A DNA stretch of 64,000 bases from UTCFX2 sp963726375 (GCA_963726375.1 CAVSCE010000012.1:1-64000), one strand, 5' to 3'. Positions 1-13,900 are shown, counted from the first letter of the stretch. Numbers and translations are program-made. Notes: a model not told the origin generated them from the sequence alone.

Positions 1-334
1 AACATCGCCGAGAAAAAACGCCTTGAATTGGCGCGCACCCTTTCTGCACGGCCTTTTCTGCTGTTGTTGGATGAGGTATTGGCTGGTCTAACCCTTCAGA
101 AATCGCGATTATGGTCGAAGCCATTCGGAGGGTGCGAGACCAGGGGGTTTCGATAATCATGATCGAGCACGTGATGCAGGCGATCATCCATGTTTCTGAC
201 CGATCATCGTGCTGAACTATGGGCAGCAAATCGCAGCAGGGACGCCGGCGGAGGTTTTGCAGGACAAACAGGTCATAGAAGCTTATTTGGGCAAGCCTGA
301 AGATGCAGAAAAGTTGATCGGAGGCGAGCAGTAG
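1..334 (+). CDS. livG: ABC transporter ATP-binding protein, LivG-like (partial, frameshifted)
   Basis: This is the C-terminal part of the first ATPase of a branched-chain amino acid type (HAAT) ABC importer, cut by the window start. The first visible codons give an RLELARTL stretch after the ABC signature, followed by a Walker B segment LLLLDEVLAGLT and a switch-region MIEHVMQAI. The tail KLIGGEQ ends at a TAG one base before the next ATG. Reading it through needs two single-base corrections, near 97 and near 205, after which the sequence matches the family without gaps. A GGAGG inside its last codons serves as ribosome binding site for the next gene. Known for the family: it energises import of branched-chain amino acids or related amides together with LivF, LivH, LivM and a binding protein. 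Those partners are not in the window. Confidence 0.8.
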
Positions 335-335
335 C

Positions 336-1067
336 ATGGCGATTTTCGAAGCCCACGAGATTTCCTCCGGTTATAACGACGTGCAGATCCTCCACGGGAC
401 CAACCTGGTCGTCCAGGAAGGGCTGCTGACGGCATTGGTGGGCGCCAACGGGTCTGGAAAAACCACATTGTTGCGGACGATCATGGGGTTGATCCGGCCC
501 CTCCAGGGTGAGATCATCTTCGACGGAAAAGAAATCACGAACCTGCCGGCGCACCAGAAAGCAGAGCTGGGCCTGATCCTGACGCCCGAGGGGCGGCAGC
601 TGTTTAGATCGATGAGCGTCGTTGAGAATTTGGAGATGGGGGCCACGCCAAAACGGGCGCGCCCGCAGCTTCGGGCCAATCTGGAGAAAGTATTCGACCT
701 TTTCCCGCATTTGAAAGACCGCAGGAATCAGATCGCGGGCACCCTGAGCGGCGGCGAACAGCAGATGCTGGCTGTTGGGCGCGGGATCATGGCGGAACCC
801 GTCGTGTTTATGATCGACGAGATGTCGCTCGGTCTGTCTCCTGCGATGACAACCACGCTGTTCGAGATACTCGTCCGGCTCAAAAAATCCGGGATGACCT
901 TGCTTCTGGTCGAGCAGAATGTGCAGATGGCGCTTGCGATCAGCGACTATGCCTACGTGCTGTCGGAGGGAAGAACGGACCTGGAAGGCTCCAGCAGGGA
1001 GCTGATCAAAAACGAAAAAGTGCGCACCGCATACCTTGGCTTCAGCGCCCAGGAAACCCAGAGCTGA
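336..1067 (+). CDS. livF: branched-chain amino acid ABC transporter ATP-binding protein LivF
   Basis: This is an intact 243-residue ABC ATPase, the usual length for LivF. It shows Walker A GANGSGKT at about residues 36-43, the Q-loop region LTPEGRQLF, the signature LSGGEQQM near 137, Walker B VVFMIDEMSLGLSP, and LLLVEQN where most ABC proteins carry the switch histidine; glutamine there is typical of LivF. The ATG lies one base after the stop of the LivG-like gene, so the two are translationally coupled. It would act on the cytoplasmic face of the membrane to power uptake of branched-chain amino acids or a similar substrate. The substrate cannot be read from the ATPase alone. Confidence 0.92.
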   Translation: MAIFEAHEISSGYNDVQILHGTNLVVQEGLLTALVGANGSGKTTLLRTIMGLIRPLQGEIIFDGKEITNLPAHQKAELGLILTPEGRQLFRSMSVVENLEMGATPKRARPQLRANLEKVFDLFPHLKDRRNQIAGTLSGGEQQMLAVGRGIMAEPVVFMIDEMSLGLSPAMTTTLFEILVRLKKSGMTLLLVEQNVQMALAISDYAYVLSEGRTDLEGSSRELIKNEKVRTAYLGFSAQETQS

Positions 1068-1160
1068 TAATCGGTGGCTGCGCGCGGGCCTTCAGCTTTT
1101 GGACGATACGGTCAATCCGACTTAGCGGTATTTAAAAGTCAATAGATAAGGAGCTCAGGA

Positions 1161-2862
1161 ATGAATATCCATAAACATGCCATCCTATCCATTTTTATCA
1201 CTGCATTCACTGCTGACGGGCTGTACCGCGCCGATCACGCAGGTAGCCCCTGCCGCTACGGCCGTGGAAACAGAGGCAGCCGTGATCGCTGCGGTGACGA
1301 CCCTTGCCCCGACCGAGGTTCAGCCCACCAAGCCGCCTCCGACTTCAGAGCCGACTGTTCCTGCAGCAGATCCATCCTCAGCTCCGACAGTCAATGTGCC
1401 TTTAAAAGACGCGCTTGGGAGCCTGGAGCCGCAGGATGTGTTTCAAAACTTTTATGACATCACCCAGATCCCCCGCCCTTCCGGACAGATGGAGCAGATC
1501 CAGGAATTCCTGGTCAGCTTTGGGAATGGTCTCGGTCTTGAGACCAGCGTGGACGAAGCCGGAAATGTGATCATTCGCAGGCCAGCGGCGGCAGGGTTCG
1601 AAAACCGCCAGGGGGTCGTCCTGCAGGCGCACATGGATATGGTACCCCAGAAAGAAGACGGAAAAGAGTTTGACTTCACGACCGATCCGATCGAGGCCTT
1701 CGTGAACGGGGAGGCCATCGTCACCGAAGGGACGACCCTGGGCGCCGACAATGGGATTGGAATTGCGATGATCATGGCCATCCTGCAGTCGGAAACCCTG
1801 CAGGCCGGGCCGCTGGAAGCCCTGTTCACCGCGGATGAGGAATCAACCATGGCAGGTGCCAACGGGTTGAAACCAGATGCCTTGCGCAGCAAGATCCTGA
1901 TTAACATCGATTCGGAAGAGGAGGGTGTTTTCACCATCGGGGCGGCGGGTGGAGAACACGCCGCCATACATTCCACTTACCCGCAGGTCCCTTCACCCGC
2001 GGATATGGCCGCATACCAGGTCAAGGTCCAGGGTCTCAAGGGCGGCCACTCCGGGGTGGATATCAACCTCGGGCGCGGGCATGCGACGAAAATCCTGGTG
2101 CGCCTGTTGAAAGAGGCTGCCGCAGCATATGGGCTGCGCCTGGCGAGCCTTTCTGGCGGCACAGTTTCCAATGCCATCCCGCGCGACGCGGTCGGGTTGG
2201 TTTTGATGCCCCCAGCGCAGGTAGATGCATTCTTGAGCTTTGCCAGGGAATTTGAGGCTACCGTACAGAATGAGCTCAAGGCAGTTGAGCCGGACTTGAG
2301 CATCGACCTGACCGCGGTCGAGAGCCCAACCCAGATCATGGACGAAAGCTTCCAGAAAACCCTGATCAACGCCTTGTACGGCACCCCTCAGGGTGTGCTG
2401 CGAATGAGCGACAGCGTGCCGGGACTGGTCGAAACTTCGACAAACACCGGAGTCACAGACGCCCGAGACGGCAATCTGGTAGTAGACTGCACCGTGAGAA
2501 GCTCTGTGGATTCAGAGCTGGCGGATACCGCACAGATGATCTCCAGCGTCTGGGAGCTGGCTGGTTATACCGTAGAATTTTCGGGTTTCTACAGCGGCTG
2601 GCCGCCTGACCCTGAATCAGCGATCCTGGCGAGCATGAAAGCCGCGTACCTGGATCTGTATGGTGAGGAGCCGGAAATTATGGCAGTGCATGCCGGGTTG
2701 GAATGCGGCGCCATCGGTGGAAAGTATCCGGATATGGATATGATATCCATCGGTCCGAACATGAGTGGTGTGCACTCGCCTTCCGAGCGATTGGACATCC
2801 CAAGCGTGGAGAAGGTCATGCGGCTGCTGATCGAAGTGCTGGAGAGCATCCCAAATAATTAG
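1161..2862 (+). CDS. exported M20 family dipeptidase (PepD/aminoacyl-histidine dipeptidase type), lipoprotein
   Basis: This is a metallopeptidase of the PepD (M20C) group, expected to cleave dipeptides such as Xaa-His using two metal ions. Visible metal ligands and motifs are QAHMDMV, TLGADNGIG, TADEES, INIDSEEEG and MSGVHSPSE near the C-terminus. An SD-like AAGGAG precedes ATG 1161, which opens MNIHKHAILSI. A one-base shift in the T-run near 1190 joins this to LHSLLTGC, a lipobox, so the mature protein is probably a lipid-anchored enzyme outside the cell. A Thr/Pro/Ala-rich linker of about 60 residues follows. An in-frame ATG at 1177 is less likely as the start because it would lack the charged n-region. 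PepD enzymes are normally cytosolic, so export is unusual. Confidence 0.85.
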
Positions 2863-3055
2863 AACTTTGTGATCTAAGGCAGAAAGAGCCAGACTGAATG
2901 GTGCCGCCTGATCATCGAAACAGGCCTGGGACAGCAAATTCCCGGATGAGGAGAACGAGATGAAAAGAAATTTCCTGTTAAAGGTTCAAGCGGCGGCTGA
3001 CCATTGTTCGCCAGCCTGTTCAGATAAACCACAAATTATTTTGAAGGAGAACTCA

Positions 3056-4769
3056 ATGAAGCTATCAAGACGAGATTTTTTAAAGACGATGGGGCTGGGG
3101 GCTGCAGCTGCCGGGCTAGGCAGCATGACCCAGGCGACATCCGCCGGCGCAAAGGCTGCGGATGGCCCGATTTCGATTCCGATGCCGGAAAACGTTAAAA
3201 CAGACCTCAAAAAGCGACTGCAAACCCCTACGCCGACCGACCCGCTGGCCGCCGAGACAAAGATGGTTGCTCAGAACATGGAGCCGGCGATTCCGCACGA
3301 CGACCAGGCTGCTGAAGCGAAGAAAAAGCTGGATGCGCTGGCGAAAAAGACCGGAAAGAAGCCGAATATCCTGATCTTCCTGATGGACAACGTCGGCTAC
3401 GGCGACCTCGGCATCAACGGCGGCGGCCTGCTTGCCGGCGCGCCGACTCCCAACATGGACCGGTTGGGGCGGGAGGGCATCCAGATGCTGTCGGCTTACT
3501 CGCAGCCTTCCTGCACGCCCAGCCGATGCACGCTGCTGACCGGGCGCCTGCCGATGCGGCACGGTCAGCTGCACCCGAGCTTCGCCGGCCAGTCGGGCTC
3601 GCTGGGGGATGAGATCACTTTGCCAGCCTTGCTGAGCAAGGCCGGCTACGTGACCCAGGGGGTGGGTAAGTGGCACTGCGGCGAGGACGAGGCCTGCCAG
3701 CCGCAAAACCTCGGCTTCGACGATTTCTACGGCTTTCTCGGCTGGTCCGGGCTCTACACCGACTGGCAGGACGAGTACCTTCGCGCCGGAGTTCGCCCTG
3801 AGCCCGGAGCGCCAGGCTTACGTCCAGACCGTGCCGTTCAACCCGCACGTCGTCCACGGCGTCAAGGGGAAGGGCATCGAAGACCTGGAAGAGATCACGA
3901 TCGAAGTCAGCGCCCTGCTCGACGAAAAGTTCGCGGACTATTCGGTCGATTTCATCAAGAAGATGGAAAAGAGCGACAAGCCGTTCTTCCTCTACCACTG
4001 CTCGCGGGGCAACCACTTCAAGAACTACCCCAACCCCAAGTACAAGGGCAAGTCGCCGGCGAAGTATCCCTACAAGGACTGCATCGTCGAGCTGGACGAC
4101 ATCGTCGGCAGGCTGGTCAAGACGCTCGAGGAAACCGGCCAGCTCGAGAACACGCTGATCTTCATCACCTCGGACAACGGCCCGATGATGGAGCCCTGGC
4201 CGGATGCCGGCTTCACGCCGTTCCGGGGCGGGATCGGCACCACCTGGGAAGGCGGCGTGCGCATCCCGATGCTGGTCTACTGGAAGGGCATGATCACACC
4301 CGGGCAGGTCAGCGACGGGCTGTACGACTTCTGCGATTTCCTGCCCACCTCGCTCGACCTGGCTGGAGCGTCAGACAGCATGCCCAAAGACCGCTACATC
4401 GACGGGGTCGACCAGACCTCCTTCCTGCTCGCGGACGATGGGTTTTCGAACCGCAAGTACGTCTACTACTGGCTGCAGAACACTTACAGCGGGCACCGGG
4501 TAGCGGAGTACAAATTTATGTTCGCGGGGACTTCGTTCGACGATTTCGACGTCGTCAACGCTGACAGCGCGACGACGCTGGAGACCTACCCGAACATCAA
4601 GCTCTTCAACCTTTACCTGGATCCCAAGGAGCGCTACAGCTTCGTGAACCGCCAGACCTTTATGCACTTCCTGATCAGCGATCCCTATGCCTTCCACAAG
4701 CAGACGTTCGTGAAGTACCCGCCCAAGAAGATGGAGGCGGTCTTCACGCAGGTACAGTCGGTGAAGTGA
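3056..4769 (+). CDS. Tat-exported arylsulfatase-type sulfatase (frameshifted)
   Basis: This is a type I sulfatase, hydrolysing sulfate esters through a formylglycine residue. ATG 3056 follows AAGGAGA and opens a twin-arginine leader, MKLSRRDFLKTMGLGAAAAG, so it is exported folded. The core shows the metal-site start NILIFLMDNVGYGDLG, the modification motif SCTPSRCTLLTGR (the Cys becomes formylglycine), VGKWHCGE, and FITSDNGP. A one-base insertion near 3780 shifts frame; the protein resumes as PEFALSPERQAYVQ and continues to the TGA at 4769, giving about 570 residues. An in-frame upstream ATG at 2960 is rejected because it buries the Tat signal. The family substrate range is broad, and the specific sulfate ester cannot be told. 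Confidence 0.88.
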
Positions 4770-4784
4770 AAGATGCGGATTAAT

Positions 4785-4814
4785 TTGACATTGGCGAGCC
4801 GTTTTTTATAAAAT
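4785..4814 (+). promoter_or_regulatory. sigma70-type promoter of the giant surface protein
   Basis: A perfect TTGACA (4785-4790) is followed after 16 bases by TATAAA (4807-4812), or after 18 bases by TAAAAT. It lies about 90 bases before the start codon at 4904 and downstream of the sulfatase stop. Confidence 0.6.
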
Positions 4815-4903
4815 GAAGGTAACCGTTTTTTCACGCCGGAACAGGCTTGAAAAAACGTCCATTTGAAAGCTGGCGCCGGTCGCTGCCAGAGGAGGATTCC
4901 GAA

Positions 4904-7900
4904 ATGAAGCGTACCCCTGTATTCTTTCTTGCTCTTTTTCTGTCCGCAGTCCTCTTACTCCTGGCAGCGCTGCCGGCGGCCAGCCGCACGGAGCCGGCCT
5001 CGCTCGAACCGGACCCCCAGCAAACCGTGCAGCGCGCCTGGGAGCTGGTCAAACAATCCGGCGCCTACAGTTTTGAGGCCCAGGTCGACCAGATCGCCGT
5101 CCCGCTCGCCGTCTCCGCTGAACGTCGGCAGAGTAAGCAAGCAGCAGACCGCCCGCCTGGAAGGCAAGACCGACCTGGTCGAGCATAAGATGGAGTTCTC
5201 GCTGTTTGCGGAAGGCGGCTCGGCGCTGGACGCCCGCTCCGGGACGCAGATCAAGATCGACGGGGAGCGGGCTTATTCCCGCCAGGGGCAGGGGGCCTGG
5301 CAGGAGATCGACGATTTCAGCTCCTCGATCGCCCCGCAGTCGGACTTCATGGCTTTCCTGGCAGGCGCGACGAACATTCAGCTTGCATCCCCAGCGAGTG
5401 AGACTGAATCAGCCCATTACACCTTCGACGTGAACGGCCGCGGTTTTGCCGCCTATCTGGAAGAGCAGCTCACCGACCAGATGGCGGCCCGGGGCGAGCT
5501 GCCTCCCGGCGCGGTCGTCGACCTGTCGAAGCAGTTCAGCGGGCTTTCGGGGAGCGGGGAAATCTGGATCGGAGCGGACGGCCTGCCCGTGCGCCAGGTT
5601 CTGCACGTCCAGTTCCCGCCCACCAGCCAGGAGCAGATCCAGGCCGATGTGACGGTCAGCTTCCGCGATTTCAAGCCCGCTGCCGATCGTTTCGGCGGCC
5701 AGCCTGACCCCGCTGGAGCGGCTGCGATCGGCAGCGGAGTCCCAGTCGTTCCGCGAGCTCTGGCTGCTGGGCGGCTCGCTTGGGCTGCTTATTCTTGGAT
5801 TGGTCCTGGGAATGCGCCGCAAGCAGGTGTATGCCGCGATCATCTGCGTGCTGATCACGGCGATGGTCGGCGGACCGCTGCTGCAGTCCGTCCAGGCGAG
5901 CAGCTATACGCAGAAGCAGTACGCCCAGGCGCATGAGCAGGAGCAGAAACAGCAGCTGGAAGCAATCGCCCAAACGGTCGCGACAACGCAAACCGCGGAC
6001 ATCAGCCCAATATCTCGCCGCTTGAAGCTGCGCTGGCTGCCCCACCGTCCGCTGCTGGATTGCCCGGATTGGCTTCTCCCCTCCTGCTGCCTCGCAGCCA
6101 GGAAGGGCCGGTCGACGTGCCGCCGTCACGTCAACGCTGGACAGCGACGCAGACGGCCTGACAGATGATCAGGAGCTGCTGCTCGGCACCGAACCGACAA
6201 TCAGCGACACAGACGGTGATTCGATCAGCGACTTCACCGAAGTGAACGGCTTCAAGACTGCAGACGGCACAACCTGGTACGGCGATCCGCTGAACTTCGA
6301 TACCAACAGGGACAGCATCAGCGACAAGCGCGAATGGGGCAAGGACACGAACGGCGACAACACTCCCGATCTGTGGTCGTTTGACAATGACGGCGATGGG
6401 GTGCCCGACCAGCCAGACATGTCGCCTTTCAAATTCAGCACTGCCAGCTTCGACGAAGCGCACCCCCTGCTGGTGAGCTTCGACCACCTGACCCCCAACA
6501 CCCCCACCTATGTCGAGTTTCAGGTTCGGCCTGTCAACCCGGCCCACCTTCGCTACGCCTTCAACGTGTTGGATTGGCCCAAAAACGACGTGATGGGGCA
6601 GATCATGGATGCGGACGGGAAGACCTTCAAGGATGTCAATCCCGAGTCCGACAGCCCGCAGGATGAATACGGGGACGTCAAGCTGGTGCCGCTGCTGGAG
6701 ATCGAAATCGACGGCGAGCCCACCAACCTGCCGGATGAAGAATCGTTGAAGGCCTACGGCGTCTCGATTCAAGACCTCAACTCCGACGGTACCAGGAAAG
6801 CTTTATATGTGCCCCTGCAGGTGGTCTCGGACGTCGGCAAGAACACGGTGGCGTATTACGCCAAGATGTTTTACCTGCCCGCCTCCACCTGGGGCAACTC
6901 GCACCAGGTCCGCATGGTCTGGGCCGTGCAGGCGCTGGTGGACATCTGCGCCGAGGACGGCATCGAAGAGGGGACGTGCACGGAGTTTGAAACCTACAAC
7001 GATCCGCAGATCATCCAGACCTACTACGACGACTTCACGCTGACCGGCCTGAACGTGCGCGAGCAGCACGGCACCCGCTGGGCGGTCACCTATAAAGACC
7101 CTGCTGTGATCACCGGCACAGACAAAGCCGCCCGGATCAACCAGCTCAGCCCGCTCAGCGACCTGGTATTCGGGTTGGACCACAGCTTCCTGGCCGGGAG
7201 GCTGGGCGAAAACGGCAAGCGCGACTTCCCGGTGACGGAGATCCACCGCCGCTTCGACCACACTGCCAACGCCGCTGTACCGGTCACCCCCGACCGGTTT
7301 GGGATCAGCGACAACATCCTGCTGGTGAACGAATACGAATTTGACCATATCGACCTGGCTTATATGCAGATCTCCGTCACCGAGACCAAGAAGATCCTTG
7401 GCAGTTACACATCTTCGTGGACCGCAAGCAAGCCGATCACTCCGACGATCCTTTTCGCACACGAGGAGTACTACCGCCCGCTGAACATGGATTCGATGGG
7501 GACGTACAGCAACATCACCGTATCAAGCGACGGGCGCCAGTACTCGCTGTCGCTGCCCAGCAGCGTCCCGGCAGGAAGCAGCCTGGGAGCAGTTGAAATC
7601 TTTACTGCGACCGCGGTCAACTGGGCGCCCTTCATTTTCCAGGACGGAGAGTGGCGGGACGCCCCGCTGGACCAATACCTTGAAGGGATGCGCAGCATCT
7701 ACCCGCCCGAATTAATCGATCCCGACCCGGCTGTCGCCGAAGGCGGGCTGATGTTCCTGGAAGAATACTACGCCAACATTTACCAGGGCTACTTCAGCGT
7801 GGTCGAGGAGGGCGCGGAAAAGCTCGAATCTCCCGTTCGAGGAGACCGACGAGATCGATGGCCGAGTTCCTGGAAACCTGGGACATCGTCTGGGAACCGA

Positions 7901-10900
7901 TCAAGATCGCACTGGAATGTTTCTTTGAATTGCAGCTGGCTCACTTCACATTAGAGTCGGTCACCCAGCTCAAAGTGTTCTTTTCCAACCTCTACAACCG
8001 GGTCACAGGCAAAGCGGGGGACCTGATCAAATTCAAGGGGGTCTTCTCCTACCATGCCGTCCCTTGGGGCAGCATGCTGACGGAAGGCATCCTGGCGCTC
8101 GCCTGGATCATCACCCACATCCCGCCGATCCATGAGAAGCTGGACGAAAGCACCTGGGGTAAGCTCTTTATCGTGTCCATCACCGCCGGATTTGTCGGTT
8201 TTGGAATCTATAAGGCTGCCAGCGGCAACCATAAGCATGCGAACCCCTTCGGCGAGATCAACGGCTCAAAATCCACGGAGTTCGGTTTCTGGGGGATGGT
8301 CATCGTCACCACGCTGCTGGTGCTGGCGCAGATCGGCATTTTCATTTATATGCTGGTGACGGGTCAGGATATCGACGGCGTGATGGTCGGCTTGATGGTC
8401 GCCAACTTGATCGCCTCGATCATCGTCGTGATCATCTTCGCGATCATCAGCTATATTCCCTATATCGGTACGCTGATCGTGGCGATCTACAACCTGATCA
8501 ACACGATCCTATCCGAATTTCTGGGGATCAACTTCACCGAGATGCTTATCGAAGCGCTGACCGAGATTTTCTACGATGTGGATCCGATGGCCAGCCTGGC
8601 TCCTACGGTTGGAGAAACGCTGTTTGGCTTTTTGAACGAGAACGGCATTTCAGTGGGCAACGGAGTCAACATATCGTTCCCGATGGACGTCGTCGCTGCT
8701 CAGGAGGACCCGCAGACTTCCCGCCAGATATCCGTCTACAACGATATCGATTACGATCTTTACGGCACCAGGGCTTCTATCGATGTCGACGGGAACAAGA
8801 GCGCGATCGACCAGAATTCGGACTGGCACAACTTAGAATTCGACCATCGTTTCCGAGGCTACGACTCCTCGAACACCCTTTATACACAGGACATGTATCG
8901 AGCCCACGGGGATATCACCGGCCAGCTGGACACGATCAGCTTCACAGAGGCCGGACTGAACAAGTCATTCACCTACGAAACGGAATTTGATTATTCGATC
9001 CACATCTACCGCTGCATCTTGCTGTTATTCTGCAAAGACAAAACCCACAGCGGCAGCGTCGAAGAAGAGGATTCAACGCTGTATTTTGACGTGCTGCCCG
9101 CCAGCGTGGACAGCTTCTTCGACTGGAATTGGAGCGCCAGCCTGCTGCAATCGAAATACAGCCCGCATGACTGGGACAATGACGGCCTGCTGTCCAACAT
9201 ATTCCACGGCAGCGACCCGGACGACAGGAATTGGGACAGCGACGGAGACACGCTCTCAGACGGCTGGGAAATAGAGATGGCATCGACGCCCGCTGAAGAC
9301 GGGGGTTTTGCTTTCAATGCCACGAACCCCGATACAGATGGCGACGGGCTGCGCGACGACCTGGAACTCCGCTGGAGCACTGACCCGGCGCTGGTTGACA
9401 CAGACGGCGACGGCCGCAAAGACTTTGATGAAGTGTCCGGCTACAGCTTTATCTACGCCTCGGGCAAATCCACGCTGGTGCACAGCAACCCACTGGCGGC
9501 TGACTTCGACCGCGACGGCATGGACGACAAGACCGAGTATATGCTGCATAAGTTAGACCCCGTCCAGTATCCCTTCAACCCTAACGCCTGGAACACCATC
9601 CCGCTGAGCTTGCAGCTTCAGGCCGGCATCTCAGGCTATTTGAGCCCGGGAGCAACTTCCCCGCTGACAGTCACCGTCCAGAACAGCACCGACACGCCAA
9701 TTAAAGGCACCGTCACCACTCAGCTGCCGTCGGGCTTGATCTCCAGCGCGCCATCACAGCAGGCTTTTGAAGCCCTGGGAAAGAGCGCTGTCAGTTCGAT
9801 CCAGCCTGATCCAGGCTGCCACGAGCCTGCCGACATCACATTTGACGATCACCGGCACAGTCTGCGCAGCGCTCGAAATGCCCCTGGTATACCTGCCGTT
9901 TGAGGAAGCCAGCGGATCGAAGACCTTCTTCAACCAGTCAAACCTCGGCTACTATGACGCCACCTGCACCACGCAGTACGGCTGCCCGGCGAGCGTCAAT
10001 TCTGGCTACAAAGGCAGGGGGATCGCATTCAGCAGCAACAACCAGCGCCTGATTTTCAACCAGTCCGCGACCAACCTGAATTTCTCTGGCTCGCATCCCT
10101 TCAGCCTGTCGGTGTGGGTCAAGCCGGCCGCCTCGAGCCGCACGGATAAATTCTACATCTTTGGAAAAACCGACTTGCAGGCGGACTCAACTCATGGATA
10201 CAACCTGTACCTCTATCCGAACGGCTCCGGAGGCTACTGGATCAGCTTCAACAACGAGCTGATGCAGTTTAAGTATCAAAAAACACTGGTCCCAGGCACC
10301 TGGTACAACCTCACTGCGGTTGCAGACGGGACGACCCTGAGGATGTACGTCGACGGGATTGAAGTGCCGGGGATTAACACGACCAATCTGATTTATTTAG
10401 GTCCCAGCAGCTCTGCAGTGACCCTGGGCGGGATCATGGTCCAGGGCAACCCTGTCGGCATGTACTACTACACCTATCTGGGCAGCCTGGACGAGCTCTA
10501 TATCTACGACCGCGTCGTTTCGAGTGGAGAGATTGTTTCGCTCTCGCGGCCGAACAGCCCCCGGGCTTCGCTGCCAGATTCGAACTGCCAGCTCACAGCC
10601 AGCCAGCCGATTACTTTGACAGTGGACGCCAACTCGCCCAGCGCCAGCATCATTTCGCCGGCGAACGGTACCTACCACAAGGGCGGACGGCTTCCTGGTC
10701 ATCGGGGGCAACGCCCACGACCCGACCTCCTTCATCCGCAAGGTGCAGGTCTCTGTGGACGGCGGCGCCTTCCAGGACGCCGTCGGGGCGGAGAGCTGGG
10801 CGTACACCTGGGATATGCGCAGCCTTTCCTCAGGCGGGCACACCCTGCTCGCACGGGCGATCGACGCGGTCGGGCGGTCCGGGCTGTCCTCCCAGCTTTA

Positions 10901-13900
10901 TCTCAAGATTGATAAAGATCCACCCACGATCAGCTGGACCAGCCCGAGCTGGAACCCGAGCTACGTCCGGTTTTTCAATATGCAGGACTGGTATTTCCCC
11001 TTGAGCGGATCGGTGCATGATGCAGAAAGCGGTTTCGCTTCGGTCGAAGTGATGCTCGACGGCGGGCCTGACCTGCCATTCGGTGGATGGCAGTCCGCCA
11101 ATGTGGATTACACGGCTCGCACCTGGGGTCTGGATTACCAATTCCCGCTGAATGTGGTCGACCTCGACCCGGTGCCGAACCCCAGCGGTCCATACACGCT
11201 GAGCCTGCGCACAACAGATAACGTCGGCAACTCCATGATTGTCACGGAACCCATCCAGGGGTTGATGGACAACAACCCACCCAACGCATCGCTGACAAAC
11301 CCGATCAGCTCCACTGCGGTCATCACCACACCGATCACCCTGGGCGGGGTGGTCAGCGACACGAGCACGGTTTCCAACATGAACGTCGCGCTCGTCCCGG
11401 TGGAACAGGCTGAAGTGGTGCGAGACGCCGCGCTGGTCATGCACCTGAACGGGAAGAGCAATTCCGGTCAGCTCAGCTTCATGGACGCTTCTGGGTTCAA
11501 CCAGACTGGGACCAGCGACATAGGTCACGCCCCCAGTGCAGGCTTCGTCACCGGGAAAGTCGATGAAGCCGTCCAATTTTCAAACCCGCTCGCTTACATC
11601 AAATGGCAGGAGCCCTTGAAAACTCCCTTCACCAGCACACTGACCGCGGCGCTTTGGTTCAAAGCCAAAGGCGCCCCGCTGCAGAACACCACCCTGCTGA
11701 GCCTCGATCACGCTGCGGGGCTGTATTGGAAGAGCGGAGGCGGATTGACGTTCAGCGTGACGGACAGCAGCGGCCAAACCTTTGAAGCCAGCAGCAATCT
11801 GACCCTGGCGGATGGGTCATGGCATCACGTCGTCGGCGTCTGGGACGGCTACACCCTTTCAATTTATATTGACGGCGTCCAGGCTGGACTGGCAAAACCG
11901 GTCGGGATGGGACCCCTGGACACCAGCGCCAGCCTGCTGACGCTGGGAAACAGCACGGCGGGGGTAAACGGCTTCGACGGCAGCGTCGACGAAGTCATGC
12001 TGTTCCCGCGCGATTTCACCCGTCAAGAGGCGGCGAACCTTTACGCACTGGGAAACAGGGTCTGGGAAGCGGCAACGGTGACCGACCCATCCGCCGCGAC
12101 CTCGCCCTGGACCTATTCGCTTCCGGATGGGCTCGAAGGCCTGTACGAGATCGATCTGCGCGGGGTGGACGAATGGGGCAACCGGGAGGATAATTCCGAC
12201 TCCTGGATGGCCTGGCAGGGCGAAATCGACATGCTGGCGCCGCGCGTCTCGATCCAGGCTGTAGATACGGGCGTCACCACGCAGGTCACCTGCAGCTCAA
12301 CCGATCTAAACCTGAGCACGACCGGCTACAAGTGCCCATGCACGACGCTGCAGGAAGACATCACAACCTATGCCATGGTCAATGAATGGTACAGAAACGT
12401 GATCATGGACAACACCCGGATGTACAGGATCCAATCCAGCTGCTCGGTGCACACATCAAAGAAGCCGTACCAGCTCCAGGCCTGCGATATCTACGGGCGC
12501 TGTTCCACTGCCTCCATCACGGCGACAGCAGAACCGGAAGCCTCGATCATCACCAGGGTGCCGGATGTGACAGCACCACCGGAGGCAACTTCCACACCTG
12601 ATAGCGCAGCTGCAGAAGTGACAGACCATGCCGGAGGTCTCAGCCACACCCGATGTCATCGAAACGCCTGATCTCGAGGCGACGGTGGAATTAAACCCAC
12701 ACTGGAGCTTACCGAGACGCCGGATGTCCAGGCCACACCCTCGGCCCCGGTCTCCAGTGAAGCGCCCGCTGCAAAAGACGCTCCCGGTCAGCTTAGAAGC
12801 CCCGGTCGAGGTTCCAGCGCCGGCGCTGCTAGAAATCTCTGCGACGCCTGAAATCACCGCGACGCTGGAAATCACCGGCACGCCGGATGCCACAGCGACA
12901 CCGCTCATTTCAGCGAACGCCGGAGCCGACTGCCATCACTGAAGTGACGCCCACGCCCGAAAGTACGGCGACAGCGGCTGCTCCAGCCCCGGCAGAGCCA
13001 CCCACCGGGACAGAGGTCAGCATGCTGCCCATCTCAGCCCTGGTCGATCCGGTCGACCACAGCGTGCTGACCAGCTTCGAGCCAGTCGACCTGACCGTTC
13101 GCGCCGAAGCCTTCGACGGCTTGAAAGAGATTATCGTCACGCTGGACGGCGGGAACCTGACTTCCTTCACCTTCCCCGACGACTCCGTGACCGGCTACCT
13201 GGGCACCACGACCTGGATCCCTGCCCCGGACCTGCCGGATGGGGTGCACGTCCTGCTGTCCACCGCCAGCGATTGGACCGGTCATGTCCAGACCGAGCTC
13301 TACACCACCACCGTCTACCTGGACACGCTGCCTCCCGGCAGTGGACGTCAGCCCGACCGTGCTCACCACCACCCACAGGATCTCGAACTGGGGCGTGGAG
13401 CTGGGCGGGCCGGTCAGCGACCTGGCGGGGATCCGTGAGGTGCTGGTTGCGCTGCAGGACGGTTCCGGATTGCCGGGTCCCATCGCCGGACCGCTGCAAG
13501 GCCAGAGCGAAACCTGGAAACCGGCTTCGGTCGAAGGCGAGCAGTGGAGCTACCCATGGAGGCTGGACTGCCGGACGGACGGTGAGTCTTTCACTGTACC
13601 TCGTCCAGGCCACCGACCTGGGCGGGCACAGCACGCAGGTCGCCCGCCCCGTGACCGTGGACGTCGTCCCGCCCAGCCCGATCACGATCACCGTGTCATA
13701 CCTCAAATTCCAGCGGTGCCCTCACGCCGGTCCTGCCGGGCAGACGATCTACGACGTCGCCGAACCCGACCCTGCAGATCGCCTGGACGCCCGCCTCGGA
13801 CGGCAGCGGTTTGCGCCGCTACTACGCCGGGCTGAGCCAGGCAGGACTCGCCCGACCTGGCCAGCCTGACCCCGGTCGACCCCGCTGGGCCGCTGCAGGT

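Noticed and set aside
1177..2862. Start of the M20 peptidase at ATG 1177
   Set aside because: It lacks a positively charged signal n-region and a ribosome binding site. ATG 1161 has AAGGAG and joins the lipobox after one base correction.
2960..3055. N-terminal extension of the first sulfatase
   Set aside because: The downstream ATG 3056 has a better ribosome binding site and begins a complete Tat signal.
5700..6000. Programmed frameshifting in the giant gene
   Set aside because: Shifts occur at many unrelated sites without slippery heptamers and in most other genes too, which fits read error.
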